Assembly: GCF_016863275.1 (NCBI RefSeq)
Contig: NZ_BOOO01000045.1
Coordinates: 1 to 50,938 of the forward strand
DNA length: 50,938 nucleotides
Origin: Planotetraspora mira
GTDB taxonomy: Bacteria > Actinomycetota > Actinomycetes > Streptosporangiales > Streptosporangiaceae
Direction: 5' to 3'
Part shown: positions 23,985 to 32,609 of the stretch, in pieces
Numbering within the stretch: position 1 is the stretch's first letter
Layout: each line of letters opens with the position of its first letter
The notes under the pieces: generated by a model
Seen by the model: only the letters and a program-made list of their open reading frames with translations
Databases searched by the model: none
Told to the model about the DNA's origin: nothing
Translations under genes and position numbers: made by a program

Positions 23985-26109
23985 TGGGCTCGAGCGACGG
24001 GACGGTGCCCGGCGCCTGCTCGCCGAGTTCCAGCGCGCGGATGCCCGCGCTGAGCACGAGCGGGACGGCGAGAGCGAGGGCCATCGACAGGACGGCGGCC
24101 CCCGAGTCGTTGACCAGCATGCCCACCACGCCGCTGACGAGCGCACCGAGCAGGCCCGCCTTGAGCGTCGGCGCCCGTTCGAACGCGAGCGGCAACACGC
24201 CCGCGCTCGCCTTGCCGGGGCGGAGCAGCGCGAAGACGAGGAACGCGAAGGCGGCGATCACCACGGGCATCAGGTTGGGGCTGATCAGCGTGTGCAACAT
24301 CGCGCCGAGCTTGCGCGAGATCACGGGAAGGAAGGTGCCGTCGAAGACCTGCCCGACGAACCGCCCCAGATGTGTCTGGTCGGCGGCCGGGCGGAGGTAG
24401 TCGAGGTAGGCGATGCCCATGACGAGCACGCCGCCCGCCACGCAGAAGGCGCCGAGCTTGATGATCGACACCCGCTTGCCCGCCACGATCAGCGCCGCCA
24501 CGGCGATGCCCGGAACGAAGGCGATGACGCCGCCGAAGTCGCTGCCGACGCCCGGCCAGCCGTCCAGCAACATCGCGAAGCCGCCCAGACCGGCCACCAG
24601 GCCCACGGCGAGCGTCCTGCGGCCGGAGCGGACCAACCTGTCGGCGATCGCCGTCGTGACGAGCAGGACGGCCGTCGCGAGAAGGGCGAACGGGATGTTG
24701 CCGAGGCCGTAGTAACGGGCGCCGACCACTCCCGTGTAGCCCATCATGCTGTTGAGCTGGAGCGGCGTCCCCGTCAGCAGGTCGGCGAGCAGCACGACCG
24801 CCGTCACCCCCGCGACCACGGTCGGCGGCCCGAGCAGGCTGCGGCGCCACGGTCCGAGGAGGGCGACCGCGCTCAGCAGGACGGCCGTCACCAGGATCGC
24901 GCCGAAGAGAGTGACCGTCGGCAGCGGCGAACGGGCCCAGGGGAGGAGATTGACGAGGTAGGTCGAGGCGGGGATCGAGGCGAGCGTGATGGCCGAGACC
25001 CGGACGCCGCGCAGGCCGCTGCGGCGGCGCATCAGCAGGAACGCCGTGATGTAGAAGGCCACCTGCAGCACGGCCACAGTGGTGAAGAACACCCCGGTCC
25101 AGTCGCGGATCGTCTGCCCGGCCACGTCGGCCACCTTCAGGGAGTCGACCTGCTCGCCGACGTTCCGTCCGGTCGTGTGGCTCTCCATCGTCGTTCCCAC
25201 GACGGTCGCCGGAGGCGTGACGGCCAGACCGGCGAGGATCGTGGACGTGAAGTCCGGAAGGATCACCATGTCGTCCCGATGGGTCGACCGGCTGCCGAGC
25301 GTGAGTGGCTGCGCGGAGCCGGCCGGGCCGGGCGTGTACTGCATGGCCGCCCGCAGGTGGGGGACCGTCCCGTGGTCGGAGAGCCCGGCGACGAGGACCG
25401 TGCTGGTCCCGAGGTGGAGGAGCGCCGGTCCCAGCGTCGCGTCCGCCGCCTTGACCGCCGCGCGGCGGGCCTCGGGGGTCAGCTTCTCGACGGTCGTGGT
25501 GACCTTGTCGTTCTCGATGTACGGCGTGATCAGGTCGCCGGCGTCGACCGCGACGACCTTGCAGCGGGTCCAGTCGGTCACCTGCGCCGGGGTGTCGGCG
25601 TAGACGTCGACCTTGCCCTGCCGGTCGGCCAGGGCGAGCGCGGCCCCGGGGCCGACCGCCATCGTGCACTGCCGCGCGTCGTGGACGGCCTGGCCGAGCG
25701 TGCCCGCGTACTGCTGGTCGCGGACGTCCCAGAGCCAGTTGAACTCCGGCACGACGGCGCCCTCGCCCTGCTTCTCCGGGGTGGGCGGCATGCCGCATTT
25801 GGCCCCCACGGCCGACCTGACTCCGGCCGAGACCGTGAGCCAGCCGTCATAGGGGCAGGTGATGTTGCCGACGGTCCGTACGGACAGGGAGCCGAGGGCA
25901 CTCGACCCGGCCAGCTTCCAGAGGTTCGGGGTGTCGGTCTGGTTGATGTCGCTCCACATCAGACCGGGCACTCCGATGAGGACCACCTGTTGGCCTTGAG
26001 CGGCGTCGGTGGTCGCCTGTGGGGCCTGGACTTGGGCCATGGCCGCACCTGCGGGGGCGAGCACGCAGAACAGCGCCCCCACCACTAGCGCGATCAGCCG
26101 ACGCCTCAC
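23962..26109 (-). CDS. large membrane protein with alkaline-phosphatase-like extracytoplasmic domain
   Basis: 715 aa, GTG with AGGAGG 6 nt upstream. Residues 1-25 form a signal peptide. Residues about 38-330 look like an alkaline-phosphatase/sulfatase superfamily domain, with VVLIGVPGLMWSDINQTDTPNLWKLA (metal-Asp/Thr region) and LVAGLSDHG (Asp-His metal region). From about residue 345 to 680 there are about ten hydrophobic segments. It ends in a cytoplasmic tail EPSPAEQPA. The substrate is unknown; a role in envelope lipid or glycan head-group transfer or removal is plausible from the fold and the nearby phosphoinositide genes, but is inference. The start region abuts repeat array A. Confidence 0.8.
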   Translation of the reverse strand: MRRRLIALVVGALFCVLAPAGAAMAQVQAPQATTDAAQGQQVVLIGVPGLMWSDINQTDTPNLWKLAGSSALGSLSVRTVGNITCPYDGWLTVSAGVRSAVGAKCGMPPTPEKQGEGAVVPEFNWLWDVRDQQYAGTLGQAVHDARQCTMAVGPGAALALADRQGKVDVYADTPAQVTDWTRCKVVAVDAGDLITPYIENDKVTTTVEKLTPEARRAAVKAADATLGPALLHLGTSTVLVAGLSDHGTVPHLRAAMQYTPGPAGSAQPLTLGSRSTHRDDMVILPDFTSTILAGLAVTPPATVVGTTMESHTTGRNVGEQVDSLKVADVAGQTIRDWTGVFFTTVAVLQVAFYITAFLLMRRRSGLRGVRVSAITLASIPASTYLVNLLPWARSPLPTVTLFGAILVTAVLLSAVALLGPWRRSLLGPPTVVAGVTAVVLLADLLTGTPLQLNSMMGYTGVVGARYYGLGNIPFALLATAVLLVTTAIADRLVRSGRRTLAVGLVAGLGGFAMLLDGWPGVGSDFGGVIAFVPGIAVAALIVAGKRVSIIKLGAFCVAGGVLVMGIAYLDYLRPAADQTHLGRFVGQVFDGTFLPVISRKLGAMLHTLISPNLMPVVIAAFAFLVFALLRPGKASAGVLPLAFERAPTLKAGLLGALVSGVVGMLVNDSGAAVLSMALALAVPLVLSAGIRALELGEQAPGTVPSLEPSPAEQPA

Positions 26110-26119
26110 GGTTGACCTC

Positions 26120-26343
26120 CTGGATCATGCACAAGTTCGCGCCCACGCTATCGGACCAGCCCACCCCTTGTGCGTGATCATGCTCAAGTTCGGCAGAAGG
26201 CCCCCTGACCTGCCCCAACACCGCGCGTGATCATGCACAGGTTCGGGTGGAGCCCTCGCGACCTGCCCGAACTCCAAGCGTGATCATGCACAGATTCGTG
26301 AAGTGCCCCCGCGATCTGCGAAGACATCGACCGTGATCATGCT
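26120..26343 (+). repeat. 53-bp-period intergenic repeat array A (five units, last partial)
   Basis: The core GATCATGC begins at 26123, 26176, 26229, 26282 and 26335, exactly 53 bp apart each time. The 20-bp motif is CGTGATCATGCACAGGTTCG with small changes; the fifth copy is degenerate after CGTGATCATGC. The 33-bp intervening segments differ but share ACCTGCCC at the same phase. The first unit directly adjoins the ribosome-binding site of the minus-strand membrane-protein gene. The stretch 26344-26568 holds no gene I can support. Confidence 0.93.
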
Positions 26344-26568
26344 GTGCCTGGTATCGACAGGGGTTTCCGCCTAGTGTCCTCTGCTTCGGAGCGATCCGGA
26401 GGAGTGCCGTTCTCTCTGGTCGGGGTCCGTTTCTAGGTTCGGAACCATGGAGGCCGGTAGGGCCTCATTAGGCCACTTCTGTGGGGATTGTGTGGGGAGT
26501 GCAGAGGGCGACATACGGCCGTTCCCGCCTGTAGCTTGGCAAGACGCGCGTTCCCTCAGAGGTGACCG

Positions 26569-26772
26569 ATGATCGCAGACGCACTGCTGACCCCGGAGCA
26601 GCTAGCCGAGTACCTGAAGGTGTCACCAGAGTGGGTCGACAAGAACATCTATGACCTGCCGTTCGTGAGGATTGGCAAGTCGTACCGGTTCCCGAAGGGG
26701 GACATTGACCAATGGCTGAGATGGTCTGAGTACTGCGGCCTGCCTCCGAAGTTTTTCGGCAAGCAGGTCTAG
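26569..26772 (+). CDS. excisionase-type helix-turn-helix protein
   Basis: 67 aa, ATG with GAGGTG 5 nt upstream. LLTPEQLAEYLKVSPEWVDKN, then LPFVRIGKSYRFPKGDIDQWL is the HTH_17/excisionase pattern: a MerR-like helix-turn-helix, a wing with G-K-x-Y-R-F and the D-I-D-x-W-L end. Such proteins serve as recombination directionality factors or small regulators in integrative elements. No integrase, replication or transfer gene is nearby, and base composition here is lower in GC than the flanks. It lies between the inverted arrays A and B. Confidence 0.82.
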   Translation: MIADALLTPEQLAEYLKVSPEWVDKNIYDLPFVRIGKSYRFPKGDIDQWLRWSEYCGLPPKFFGKQV

Positions 26773-26816
26773 GCAAGTACCTAGAACATCCATGCTCGGG
26801 CCGATCAGCCCAGGCT

Positions 26817-27032
26817 CTACTCCTTCTTGCGGTGCTTGGAGACTGCGCAGGCCACCGCGCCAAGCATTGCGATCATGGCGATCCGGAGGAGAACATCGCC
26901 CACGCGTTCGGTGCCAAGGTTGAGGGAGAAGAGGCCTCCAAGGATGAGTGTCCCCGTGCCAACGGCAAGGAAGACGTTACGTCCGGTTAGTCCGAAGAGC
27001 TCAAGCATGCGGGCGATGCTATGGCCCGCCAC
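26817..27032 (-). CDS. small membrane protein of unknown function
   Basis: 71 aa from GTG 27032, or 63 aa from ATG 27008. Two hydrophobic segments, about residues 19-37 and 46-62, are joined by NLGTERVGD, and the C-terminus is basic (SKHRKKE). No ribosome-binding site is obvious for either start. I recognise no family. It converges with the excisionase-type gene within the islet between arrays A and B. Confidence 0.45.
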   Translation of the reverse strand: MAGHSIARMLELFGLTGRNVFLAVGTGTLILGGLFSLNLGTERVGDVLLRIAMIAMLGAVACAVSKHRKKE

Positions 27033-27549
27033 TCAGTCCGCACCAGGATGATCGCTTAGGCGATCGCGCTCACTCGGGCGGCTCAGGCGTTCCACGATTG
27101 GCACCCTCACGACCCGCCCGCCATGCGCAACCAGGTGCTCCGCCGCGGGTTAATGCGACGGTGATCGCGTGCATACCCTGACCCCCATGCCGGGTGGTGG
27201 CCAGTGTGCTTACTGAAAAGTAGACGGACATCTGGCCGGAGATCGCCGCGCCTGCCCAGAGCCAAGCTTTAGAGCTTTTCATTGATCGTTCTCACTTCTA
27301 ATCGTCAGTGATCACTCGGGGGCTGATCCACGATCGGCAACGGGTGGAGCACCCCGCTGGATGAACGACATGGACCGCTGTCCATGGTCTGCTTGGCTTG
27401 TCCCAGGGCGATGGCGAGCGGGGTGATCAGGCCCTTACCTCAGCCATCTACGGCCGGCGACGACGAGCGGGCCCTTGACGATCACCTCGGAGCCGGAGCG
27501 CCCCTGCTGGGGGCAATTTCTGCATTCGTGTTGGCGGTAGCTTTTGCTC
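27033..27549. other. gene-free stretch inside the islet
   Basis: About 500 bp of lower-GC DNA. On the minus strand around 27310-27440 a short open stretch reads GLITPLAIALGQAKQTMD before a stop, with no start or family that I recognise, and may be a gene remnant. No tRNA or inverted terminal repeat was found here. Confidence 0.4.
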
Positions 27550-28017
27550 GTGCAGACGACATATCACCCCCGTTGGCCTCTGGTTCTCCTATCGAGCCTG
27601 GCTTTCCCCGTGCTTTTCGGAGTTGTCTTCGCAGCCGTGTCGCGTTCGGTCTTCGGCGCGGTGGTCGGAGCGCTTCTCGCCTTCGTGCTGGTGACTTTTA
27701 GAGTGAGACGTCGATCTCTGACGGTTCACGAGGATGGGATGACTGCACAACGGGATGCTTACAGGGTCTCCGTCAAATGGGCCGATCTGGTCGAGGTGCG
27801 GCGGGACAAGCTCGGGGGTCTGGTTCCCCTCGATGTGATGGTCTTCAGCCGCAGCGAGCTCGAACCGGTCGATGCGCGCGGCAAGGTGCGGCGTTCTGTC
27901 CCGCCGAAGGTCACAGAAGTCGGCGCTGATCGGCGAATCCAGGTCGGGGTCTACCTGCGCGACTGGCGTGAAAGCCCGATCGGACGGGCGGTTGCGGCTA
28001 CGGGCTTCCAAGCTTGA
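27550..28017 (+). CDS. membrane protein with PH-like cytoplasmic domain
   Basis: 155 aa from GTG 27550; a TTG at 27544 is possible. Two hydrophobic segments (PLVLLSSLAFPVLFGVVFAA and VFGAVVGALLAFVLVTF) form a hairpin, followed by a domain LTVHEDGMTAQRDAYRVSVKWADLVEV that resembles the start of bacterial PH-like domains. The rest (LGGLVPLDVMVFSRSEL, QVGVYLRDWRESPIG) fits the same type. No partner is recognised. The codon use is less GC-rich than that of surrounding housekeeping genes, consistent with acquired DNA. Confidence 0.65.
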   Translation: MQTTYHPRWPLVLLSSLAFPVLFGVVFAAVSRSVFGAVVGALLAFVLVTFRVRRRSLTVHEDGMTAQRDAYRVSVKWADLVEVRRDKLGGLVPLDVMVFSRSELEPVDARGKVRRSVPPKVTEVGADRRIQVGVYLRDWRESPIGRAVAATGFQA

Positions 28018-28047
28018 GTGACGTTCGCTCGCGCGGCCCGAGCGCCT

Positions 28048-28075
28048 GGCGGCCGGGACCGGCCCTCAGGCCGCC
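28048..28075. terminator. GC-rich hairpin after the PH-like gene
   Basis: Arms GGCGGCC and GGCCGCC, with nested pairing GGGACC/GGCCC inside the loop, lie 31 bp after the stop codon. Confidence 0.35.
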
Positions 28076-28116
28076 TGCCCGGCCGGCGAGCAGGCTAGGG
28101 TCGCGAGGCCTTCGCC

Positions 28117-28348
28117 CGAACCCGTGCATGATCACGAATGATGTTGGGCCTGGTCAGGCGGCCACTTTACGAATCTGTGCATGATCACGCTTGGAGTTCG
28201 GGCAGGTCGCGAGGCATCCGCCCGAACCTGTGCATGATCACGCCCGGTGTCGGGGCAGGTCAGGGCACCTTCTTACGAACTTGTGCATGATCACGCCCGG
28301 TGTCGGGGCAGGTCAGGGCACCTTCTTACGAACTTGTGCATGATCACG
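28117..28348 (-). repeat. 53-bp-period intergenic repeat array B (five units, inverted relative to A)
   Basis: Minus-orientation copies of the 20-bp motif begin at 28117, 28170, 28223, 28276 and 28329, all exactly 53 bp apart. The units beginning at 28276 and 28329 are preceded by identical spacers. Read on the minus strand, unit order and spacers match array A: the spacer 28190-28222 agrees with that at 26246-26278 in 30 of 33 positions, and 28243-28275 agrees with 26193-26225 in 27 of 33. Confidence 0.93.
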
Positions 28349-28362
28349 CCCGAGAGAGAGGG

Positions 28363-30030
28363 TCAGCGGATGGCTAGGCGGGTGGGGAGGCTTTCGTTGC
28401 CGAGGCGGTCGAGGGTGGTCACGTAGTACGTGCCGGCGACCTTGCCCGCATAGCTGGGAGCGTGCGTGGCCGGGACGACGGCGATGAGGTTCCGGCCGTC
28501 GGCTGTGGCGCACGTGCCTGCACTGTCGACCCGGTAGATCCCATAGGAGCGGGCGCCGGACTGGGCGGCCCATGCCAGCGTCCGGCCGTTGTGCTTCAGC
28601 CCGCTCGGGGCGGCGGGAGCCTTGGTGCTCATCCCCTTGATCAGGGGGAGGAGCGCGGGCCTGGTGTAGTACTCCTTCACGAGCCGGTCCATGACCGAGA
28701 GCGGGTTCGTTCGGAGCTGGGAGGCGTTGAAGAACACGTCGCCCTTGACCTCGGGGTACTTCTGGTTGACCGCCAGGTGCGAGGGCAGCTCATCGGGCTT
28801 GGCCCAGGCCGGGATCGTCTTGGTGCCCACCTGGTAGAGCGCCTGGCCGATGTAGAGGTCGACGCCGGTGCCCTTGACCGCGTTCGCCCACCAGGGGACC
28901 AGGACGTTGTAGTCGGCGATCGCGTATCCCCGCGGCCAGTAGATCTGGGGGATCAGGTAATCCACCGAACGCGCCTTGATCCACGCCTTCGCATCCGCAT
29001 AAATCGAGCTATATGCGGACATGCCCTTTGTATTCGAACCCGATGAAACTTCGGATTTGTTTCGCCAGATGCCGAACGGGCTGACGCCGAACTTCACGTA
29101 CGGCTTCTCCGTGTGAACGGCCTTTGAGACCTGGGCGATCAGCTTGTTGACATTGTCCCGCCGCCAGTCGGCCAGCTTCATGCCCTTGCCGTACGTCTTG
29201 AAGGCGGCCGAGTCGGCGAACTGCGTCCCCTGCCCCGGATAGGGATAGAAGTAGTCGTCGAAGTGGATGCCGTCCACGTCGTAGCGCCGGGTCACGTCCT
29301 TCACGACCTTGGTGACCCAGTCGCGGACCTGCGGGAGCCCGGGGTTGTAGTAGAGCTTGCCCTCGTGCTTCACGACCCAGTTGGGGTGAAGGCGGGCGGG
29401 GTGGTTCGCGGGCAGTTTCGACAGGTCCGTGGTGTCACCGGCGCGGTAGGGGTTGAACCACGCGTGGAACTCCATGCCGCGCTTGTGCGCCTCCTGGATG
29501 AGGAAGGGCAGCGGATCCCAGCCGGGGTTCTTGCCCGCCGTGCCGGTCAGGTACTGCGACCAGGGCTCGAGCGAGGAACTGTAAAGAGCGTCCGAGGCCG
29601 GCCGTACCTGCAGGAACACCGCGTTGAACCGGCGCTTGGCCGCGAGGTCGAGGAGTTTGACGTACTCGGCCCGCTGCTGGGCGGGCGTCAGGCCGGCGCG
29701 GGAGGGCCAGTCCAGGTTGTGCACCGTGGCGATCCAGATGCCGCGCAGTTGCCGTTTGGCGTAACGGGCGCTGGTCGTGCACGACGCCGTGCTCGCGGGC
29801 TCGGCCATCGTCGCTCCAGATCCCGCCGCGGGGGAGCGGGGGGTCGCGGGGCGTGCCACGGCACGCGCGTCACCCGCCCGTGCCGACAGTTGCGTCCGCG
29901 CGGCGGCGGCGGCCTGCTCGACCTGCTCGGCCCGGGCACCCGGTCCGTAGGCGTACGCGACTCCCATGGCGGCGGCCGCGGCCAGGATGCCGGCGAGCAG
30001 CGGCCGGCTCACCCGTCTCCGCTCAGTCAC
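28363..30030 (-). CDS. secreted glycosyl-hydrolase-like family 10 protein (GHL10/DUF187)
   Basis: 555 aa from GTG 30030, which has GGGGAGG 8 nt upstream; an in-frame start at 30066 lacks one. Residues about 10-35 form the signal peptide. The GHL10 domain begins at KRQLRGIWIATVHNLDWPS (about residue 110) with the hallmarks FNAVFLQVRPASDALY, GMEFHAWFNPYRA, HPNWVV, YDVDGIHFDDYFYPYP and KFGVSPFGIWRN, then VDYLIPQIYWPRGY. A C-terminal fibronectin-like domain (about 465-555) ends the protein. The family is thought to cleave bacterial or environmental polysaccharide outside the cell. It converges on array B. Confidence 0.9.
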   Translation of the reverse strand: MTERRRVSRPLLAGILAAAAAMGVAYAYGPGARAEQVEQAAAAARTQLSARAGDARAVARPATPRSPAAGSGATMAEPASTASCTTSARYAKRQLRGIWIATVHNLDWPSRAGLTPAQQRAEYVKLLDLAAKRRFNAVFLQVRPASDALYSSSLEPWSQYLTGTAGKNPGWDPLPFLIQEAHKRGMEFHAWFNPYRAGDTTDLSKLPANHPARLHPNWVVKHEGKLYYNPGLPQVRDWVTKVVKDVTRRYDVDGIHFDDYFYPYPGQGTQFADSAAFKTYGKGMKLADWRRDNVNKLIAQVSKAVHTEKPYVKFGVSPFGIWRNKSEVSSGSNTKGMSAYSSIYADAKAWIKARSVDYLIPQIYWPRGYAIADYNVLVPWWANAVKGTGVDLYIGQALYQVGTKTIPAWAKPDELPSHLAVNQKYPEVKGDVFFNASQLRTNPLSVMDRLVKEYYTRPALLPLIKGMSTKAPAAPSGLKHNGRTLAWAAQSGARSYGIYRVDSAGTCATADGRNLIAVVPATHAPSYAGKVAGTYYVTTLDRLGNESLPTRLAIR

Positions 30031-30160
30031 GTGATGACCTCCCCGATTCCCGATGCATACCGCCATCAGTCTTGCACCGGCAAATCGATGGTTTCCCCGA
30101 AGAAAAGAAAGTCATCTCATGTTGCTGATGTGATAAAGCGAGACGCACGTCATGGAGTTC

Positions 30161-30196
30161 CCCGGGCGCCGGCCGTACGAAACTCCGGCGCCCGGG
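30161..30196 (-). terminator. terminator of the EF-G-like gene
   Basis: Perfect 12-bp arms CCCGGGCGCCGG and CCGGCGCCCGGG with a 12-nt loop lie 17 bp beyond the minus-strand stop at 30213. Confidence 0.7.
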
Positions 30197-30212
30197 AAAC
30201 ACCTGATGATCG

Positions 30213-32342
30213 CTAGGCGGAGTCCGAGGCGAGCTTGTCCGCGAGGTGCGAGGGGAGCGGCTCGTACCGCAGGAAGACGCGGTGGAACGTCCCCGTGCCG
30301 TGGGACATCGACCGCAGATCGATGGCGTACCGGGTGATCTCCAGTTCCGGCACCTCCGCCTTGACCAGCGTGCGCCCGGTGCCCACGGGTTCGGTGCCGA
30401 GGACCCTGCCGCGCCGCGAGGACAGGTCCGACATGACGGCCCCGACGAACTCGTCGGCCACCAGGATGGACACCTGGTCGACCGGCTCGAGCAGCAACGT
30501 CGGCACCTTCGCCGCGGCCTCCTTCAGCGCCAGTTGGCCCGCGATCTGGAAGGCCATGTCGGAGGAGTCGACCGAGTGCGCCTTGCCGTCGTAGAGGGTG
30601 ACGCGGATGTCGACCATCGGATATCCGGCGACGACCCCGCGCTCCATCTGCGCCCGCACTCCCTTCTCCACCGACGGGATGAACTGGCGTGGCACCACGC
30701 CGCCGACGATCTTGTCGACGAACTCCAGCCCGCCGCCCGACGGCAGCGGCTCGATCTCGAGATGGCAGACGGCGTACTGCCCGTGGCCCCCGGTCTGCTT
30801 GACGTTGCGCCCGGTGCCCTGGACCTTCCCGCCGAACGTCTCCCGCAGCGGCACCCGCAGCTCGACCTTCTCCACCTCCACGCCGTGCCGCTTGGACAGC
30901 CGGTCGAGGAGCACGTCGGCATGGGCCTCGCCCATGCACCAGAGCACGAGCTGGCGCGTTTCGGCGTTGTTCTCCAGCCGCAACGTCGGATCCTCGGCGA
31001 CGAGACGGGCGAGCGCCTGACTCAGCTTGTCCTCGTCGGCCTTCGACTTGGCCTGGATCGCGACGGGCAGCAGCGGATCGGGCATGTCCCACGCCCTCAT
31101 GAGCAGCGGGTTGTCCTTGTCCGACAGCGTGTCGCCGGTCTCCGCGCGCGTCAGCTTCGCGATCGCGCAGATGTCGCCGGCCACGCACTTGCCGAACGGC
31201 CGCTGGGTCTTGCCCAGGGGCGAGGACAGGCTGCCGACGCGTTCGTCCACGTCATGGTCCTCGTGTCCCCGGTCGGCCATCCCGTGCCCGGAGACGTGGA
31301 CGACCATGTCGGGGTGGAGGGTCCCGGAGAAGACCCGCACCAGACTGATCCGCCCGACGTACGGATCGCTCGTCGTCTTGACGACCTCGGCCACCAAAGG
31401 TCCGGACGGATCGGCGGTGATGTTGGTCACCGGCTTCCCGTCGGTCGTCGTGATCTCGGGAAGCGGGTGCTCGATCGGCGAGGGGAAACCCTGGGTGACG
31501 ATCTCCAGGATCTCCAGCATGCCGACGCCGGGCGCCGCGGCCAGGACCGGGTGGAAGGTGCCCCGCGCGACGGCCTTCTCCAGGTCGTCGATGAGGACCT
31601 TGGTTTCGATCTCCTCACCGGAGAGGTAACGGTCCATGAGGGACTCGTCCTCGCTCTCCTGGATGATCCCCTCGATCAGGTCGCCCCGGTACTGCTCGAT
31701 CAGCTCGAGCTGGCCGGAGTCCGGTTCCCGTTCCGTACGGCCGCCGGCCCCGTACTCGAAGAACCTCTGGGACAGCAGGCCGAGCAGCCCGATGCCGTCC
31801 ACGGGAAGATAGAGGGGGGCGACGCCGTCTCCGAAGGCCTCCTGGCAACTCGCGAGGACCTCGTCGAAGTTGGCGCGCGGATGGTCGATCTTCGTGATGA
31901 TCACCGCGCGGGGCATGCCGACCAGCCCGCACTCTTCCCAGAGCATCCGGGTCAGGCCGTCGACGCCCTCGGCGGCCGAGACGACGAACAGCGCCGCGTC
32001 GGCCGCGCGCAACCCCGCGCGCAGGTCGCCGACGAAGTCCGCGTAACCGGGGGTGTCGAGAAAATTGATCTTGATTCCGTTGTGCACGACAGGGGCGACG
32101 CAGAGGTTGACGGAGCGTTGCTGGCGAACCTCCACCTCGTCGAAGTCGCACACCGTGGTGCCGTCCTCGACCCTGCCCGTGCGCGGTACGGTGCCCGTCG
32201 CCACGAGCAACGCCTCGATCAGGGTGGTCTTGCCGGCTCCAGAATGGCCGACCAGCACGACATTGCGCACCATGTCCGGCCGATCGGCCGCGGGTGCTCT
32301 GCCCGCGGCTCCTGTTGTAGCGCCGGTAGATCTTTCGGCCAC
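30213..32342 (-). CDS. elongation factor G-like GTPase (EF-G2/FusA2 type)
   Basis: 709 aa, GTG with GGGAGG 4 nt upstream. The G domain has G1 GHSGAGKTT, G3 DTPGYADF and G4 TKID; the effector loop reads QQRSVNLCVAP and not the RGITI of true EF-G, a hallmark of the EF-G-like paralogues. Domains II-V follow to the end, including the domain IV/V stretch GGVVPRQFIPSVEKG and LEPVDQVSILVADEFVGAVMSDLSSRRGRVLG in outline. Paralogues of this type (such as mycobacterial FusA2) are GTPases that do not replace EF-G in elongation, and their job is not settled. It is divergent from pgsA. Confidence 0.92.
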   Translation of the reverse strand: MAERSTGATTGAAGRAPAADRPDMVRNVVLVGHSGAGKTTLIEALLVATGTVPRTGRVEDGTTVCDFDEVEVRQQRSVNLCVAPVVHNGIKINFLDTPGYADFVGDLRAGLRAADAALFVVSAAEGVDGLTRMLWEECGLVGMPRAVIITKIDHPRANFDEVLASCQEAFGDGVAPLYLPVDGIGLLGLLSQRFFEYGAGGRTEREPDSGQLELIEQYRGDLIEGIIQESEDESLMDRYLSGEEIETKVLIDDLEKAVARGTFHPVLAAAPGVGMLEILEIVTQGFPSPIEHPLPEITTTDGKPVTNITADPSGPLVAEVVKTTSDPYVGRISLVRVFSGTLHPDMVVHVSGHGMADRGHEDHDVDERVGSLSSPLGKTQRPFGKCVAGDICAIAKLTRAETGDTLSDKDNPLLMRAWDMPDPLLPVAIQAKSKADEDKLSQALARLVAEDPTLRLENNAETRQLVLWCMGEAHADVLLDRLSKRHGVEVEKVELRVPLRETFGGKVQGTGRNVKQTGGHGQYAVCHLEIEPLPSGGGLEFVDKIVGGVVPRQFIPSVEKGVRAQMERGVVAGYPMVDIRVTLYDGKAHSVDSSDMAFQIAGQLALKEAAAKVPTLLLEPVDQVSILVADEFVGAVMSDLSSRRGRVLGTEPVGTGRTLVKAEVPELEITRYAIDLRSMSHGTGTFHRVFLRYEPLPSHLADKLASDSA

Positions 32343-32594
32343 GTCGCCTCCCGCGTCTCAGAGCGGTCGGGATGGGCACGTCGCACGCTCCCCGCGCCGG
32401 CCGCTCGTGCCGTCGCTGTCCGCGCCCATGGCCCCGCCCTCGCGGAGCGCGCGTGGGAGTCAACGTGGCGTTTCACTGCACGTCACCTCCACGCGGCCTG
32501 TCAGGCGCGTGTTCTTCACCCTTTACCCATGTGGCGAGGATCACAAGACTTTTCGACGGAATGTCCTTGCGAGCTCGCCGTGCTGTTCATGGCC

Positions 32595-32600
32595 TACGAT
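32595..32600 (+). promoter_or_regulatory. -10 element of a near-leaderless pgsA promoter
   Basis: TACGAT lies 9 nt before the ATG at 32610 with no ribosome-binding site between. The surrounding sequence matches that before the aldo/keto reductase gene. Confidence 0.5.
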
Positions 32601-32609
32601 CGGACGGCC

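Noticed and set aside
26344-26568. tRNA gene or attachment site next to the excisionase-type gene
   Set aside because: No cloverleaf or tRNA 3' end with a T-loop could be drawn, and no integrase gene is present.
26468-26863. 131-residue minus-strand open frame over the excisionase-type gene
   Set aside because: No recognisable domain, and the opposite frame is a clear helix-turn-helix protein with a ribosome-binding site.
30246-32609. Long N-terminal extension of pgsA reaching back across the EF-G-like gene
   Set aside because: The extension is the antisense of the EF-G-like gene; PgsA proteins begin at about 32610, where a -10 element also lies.
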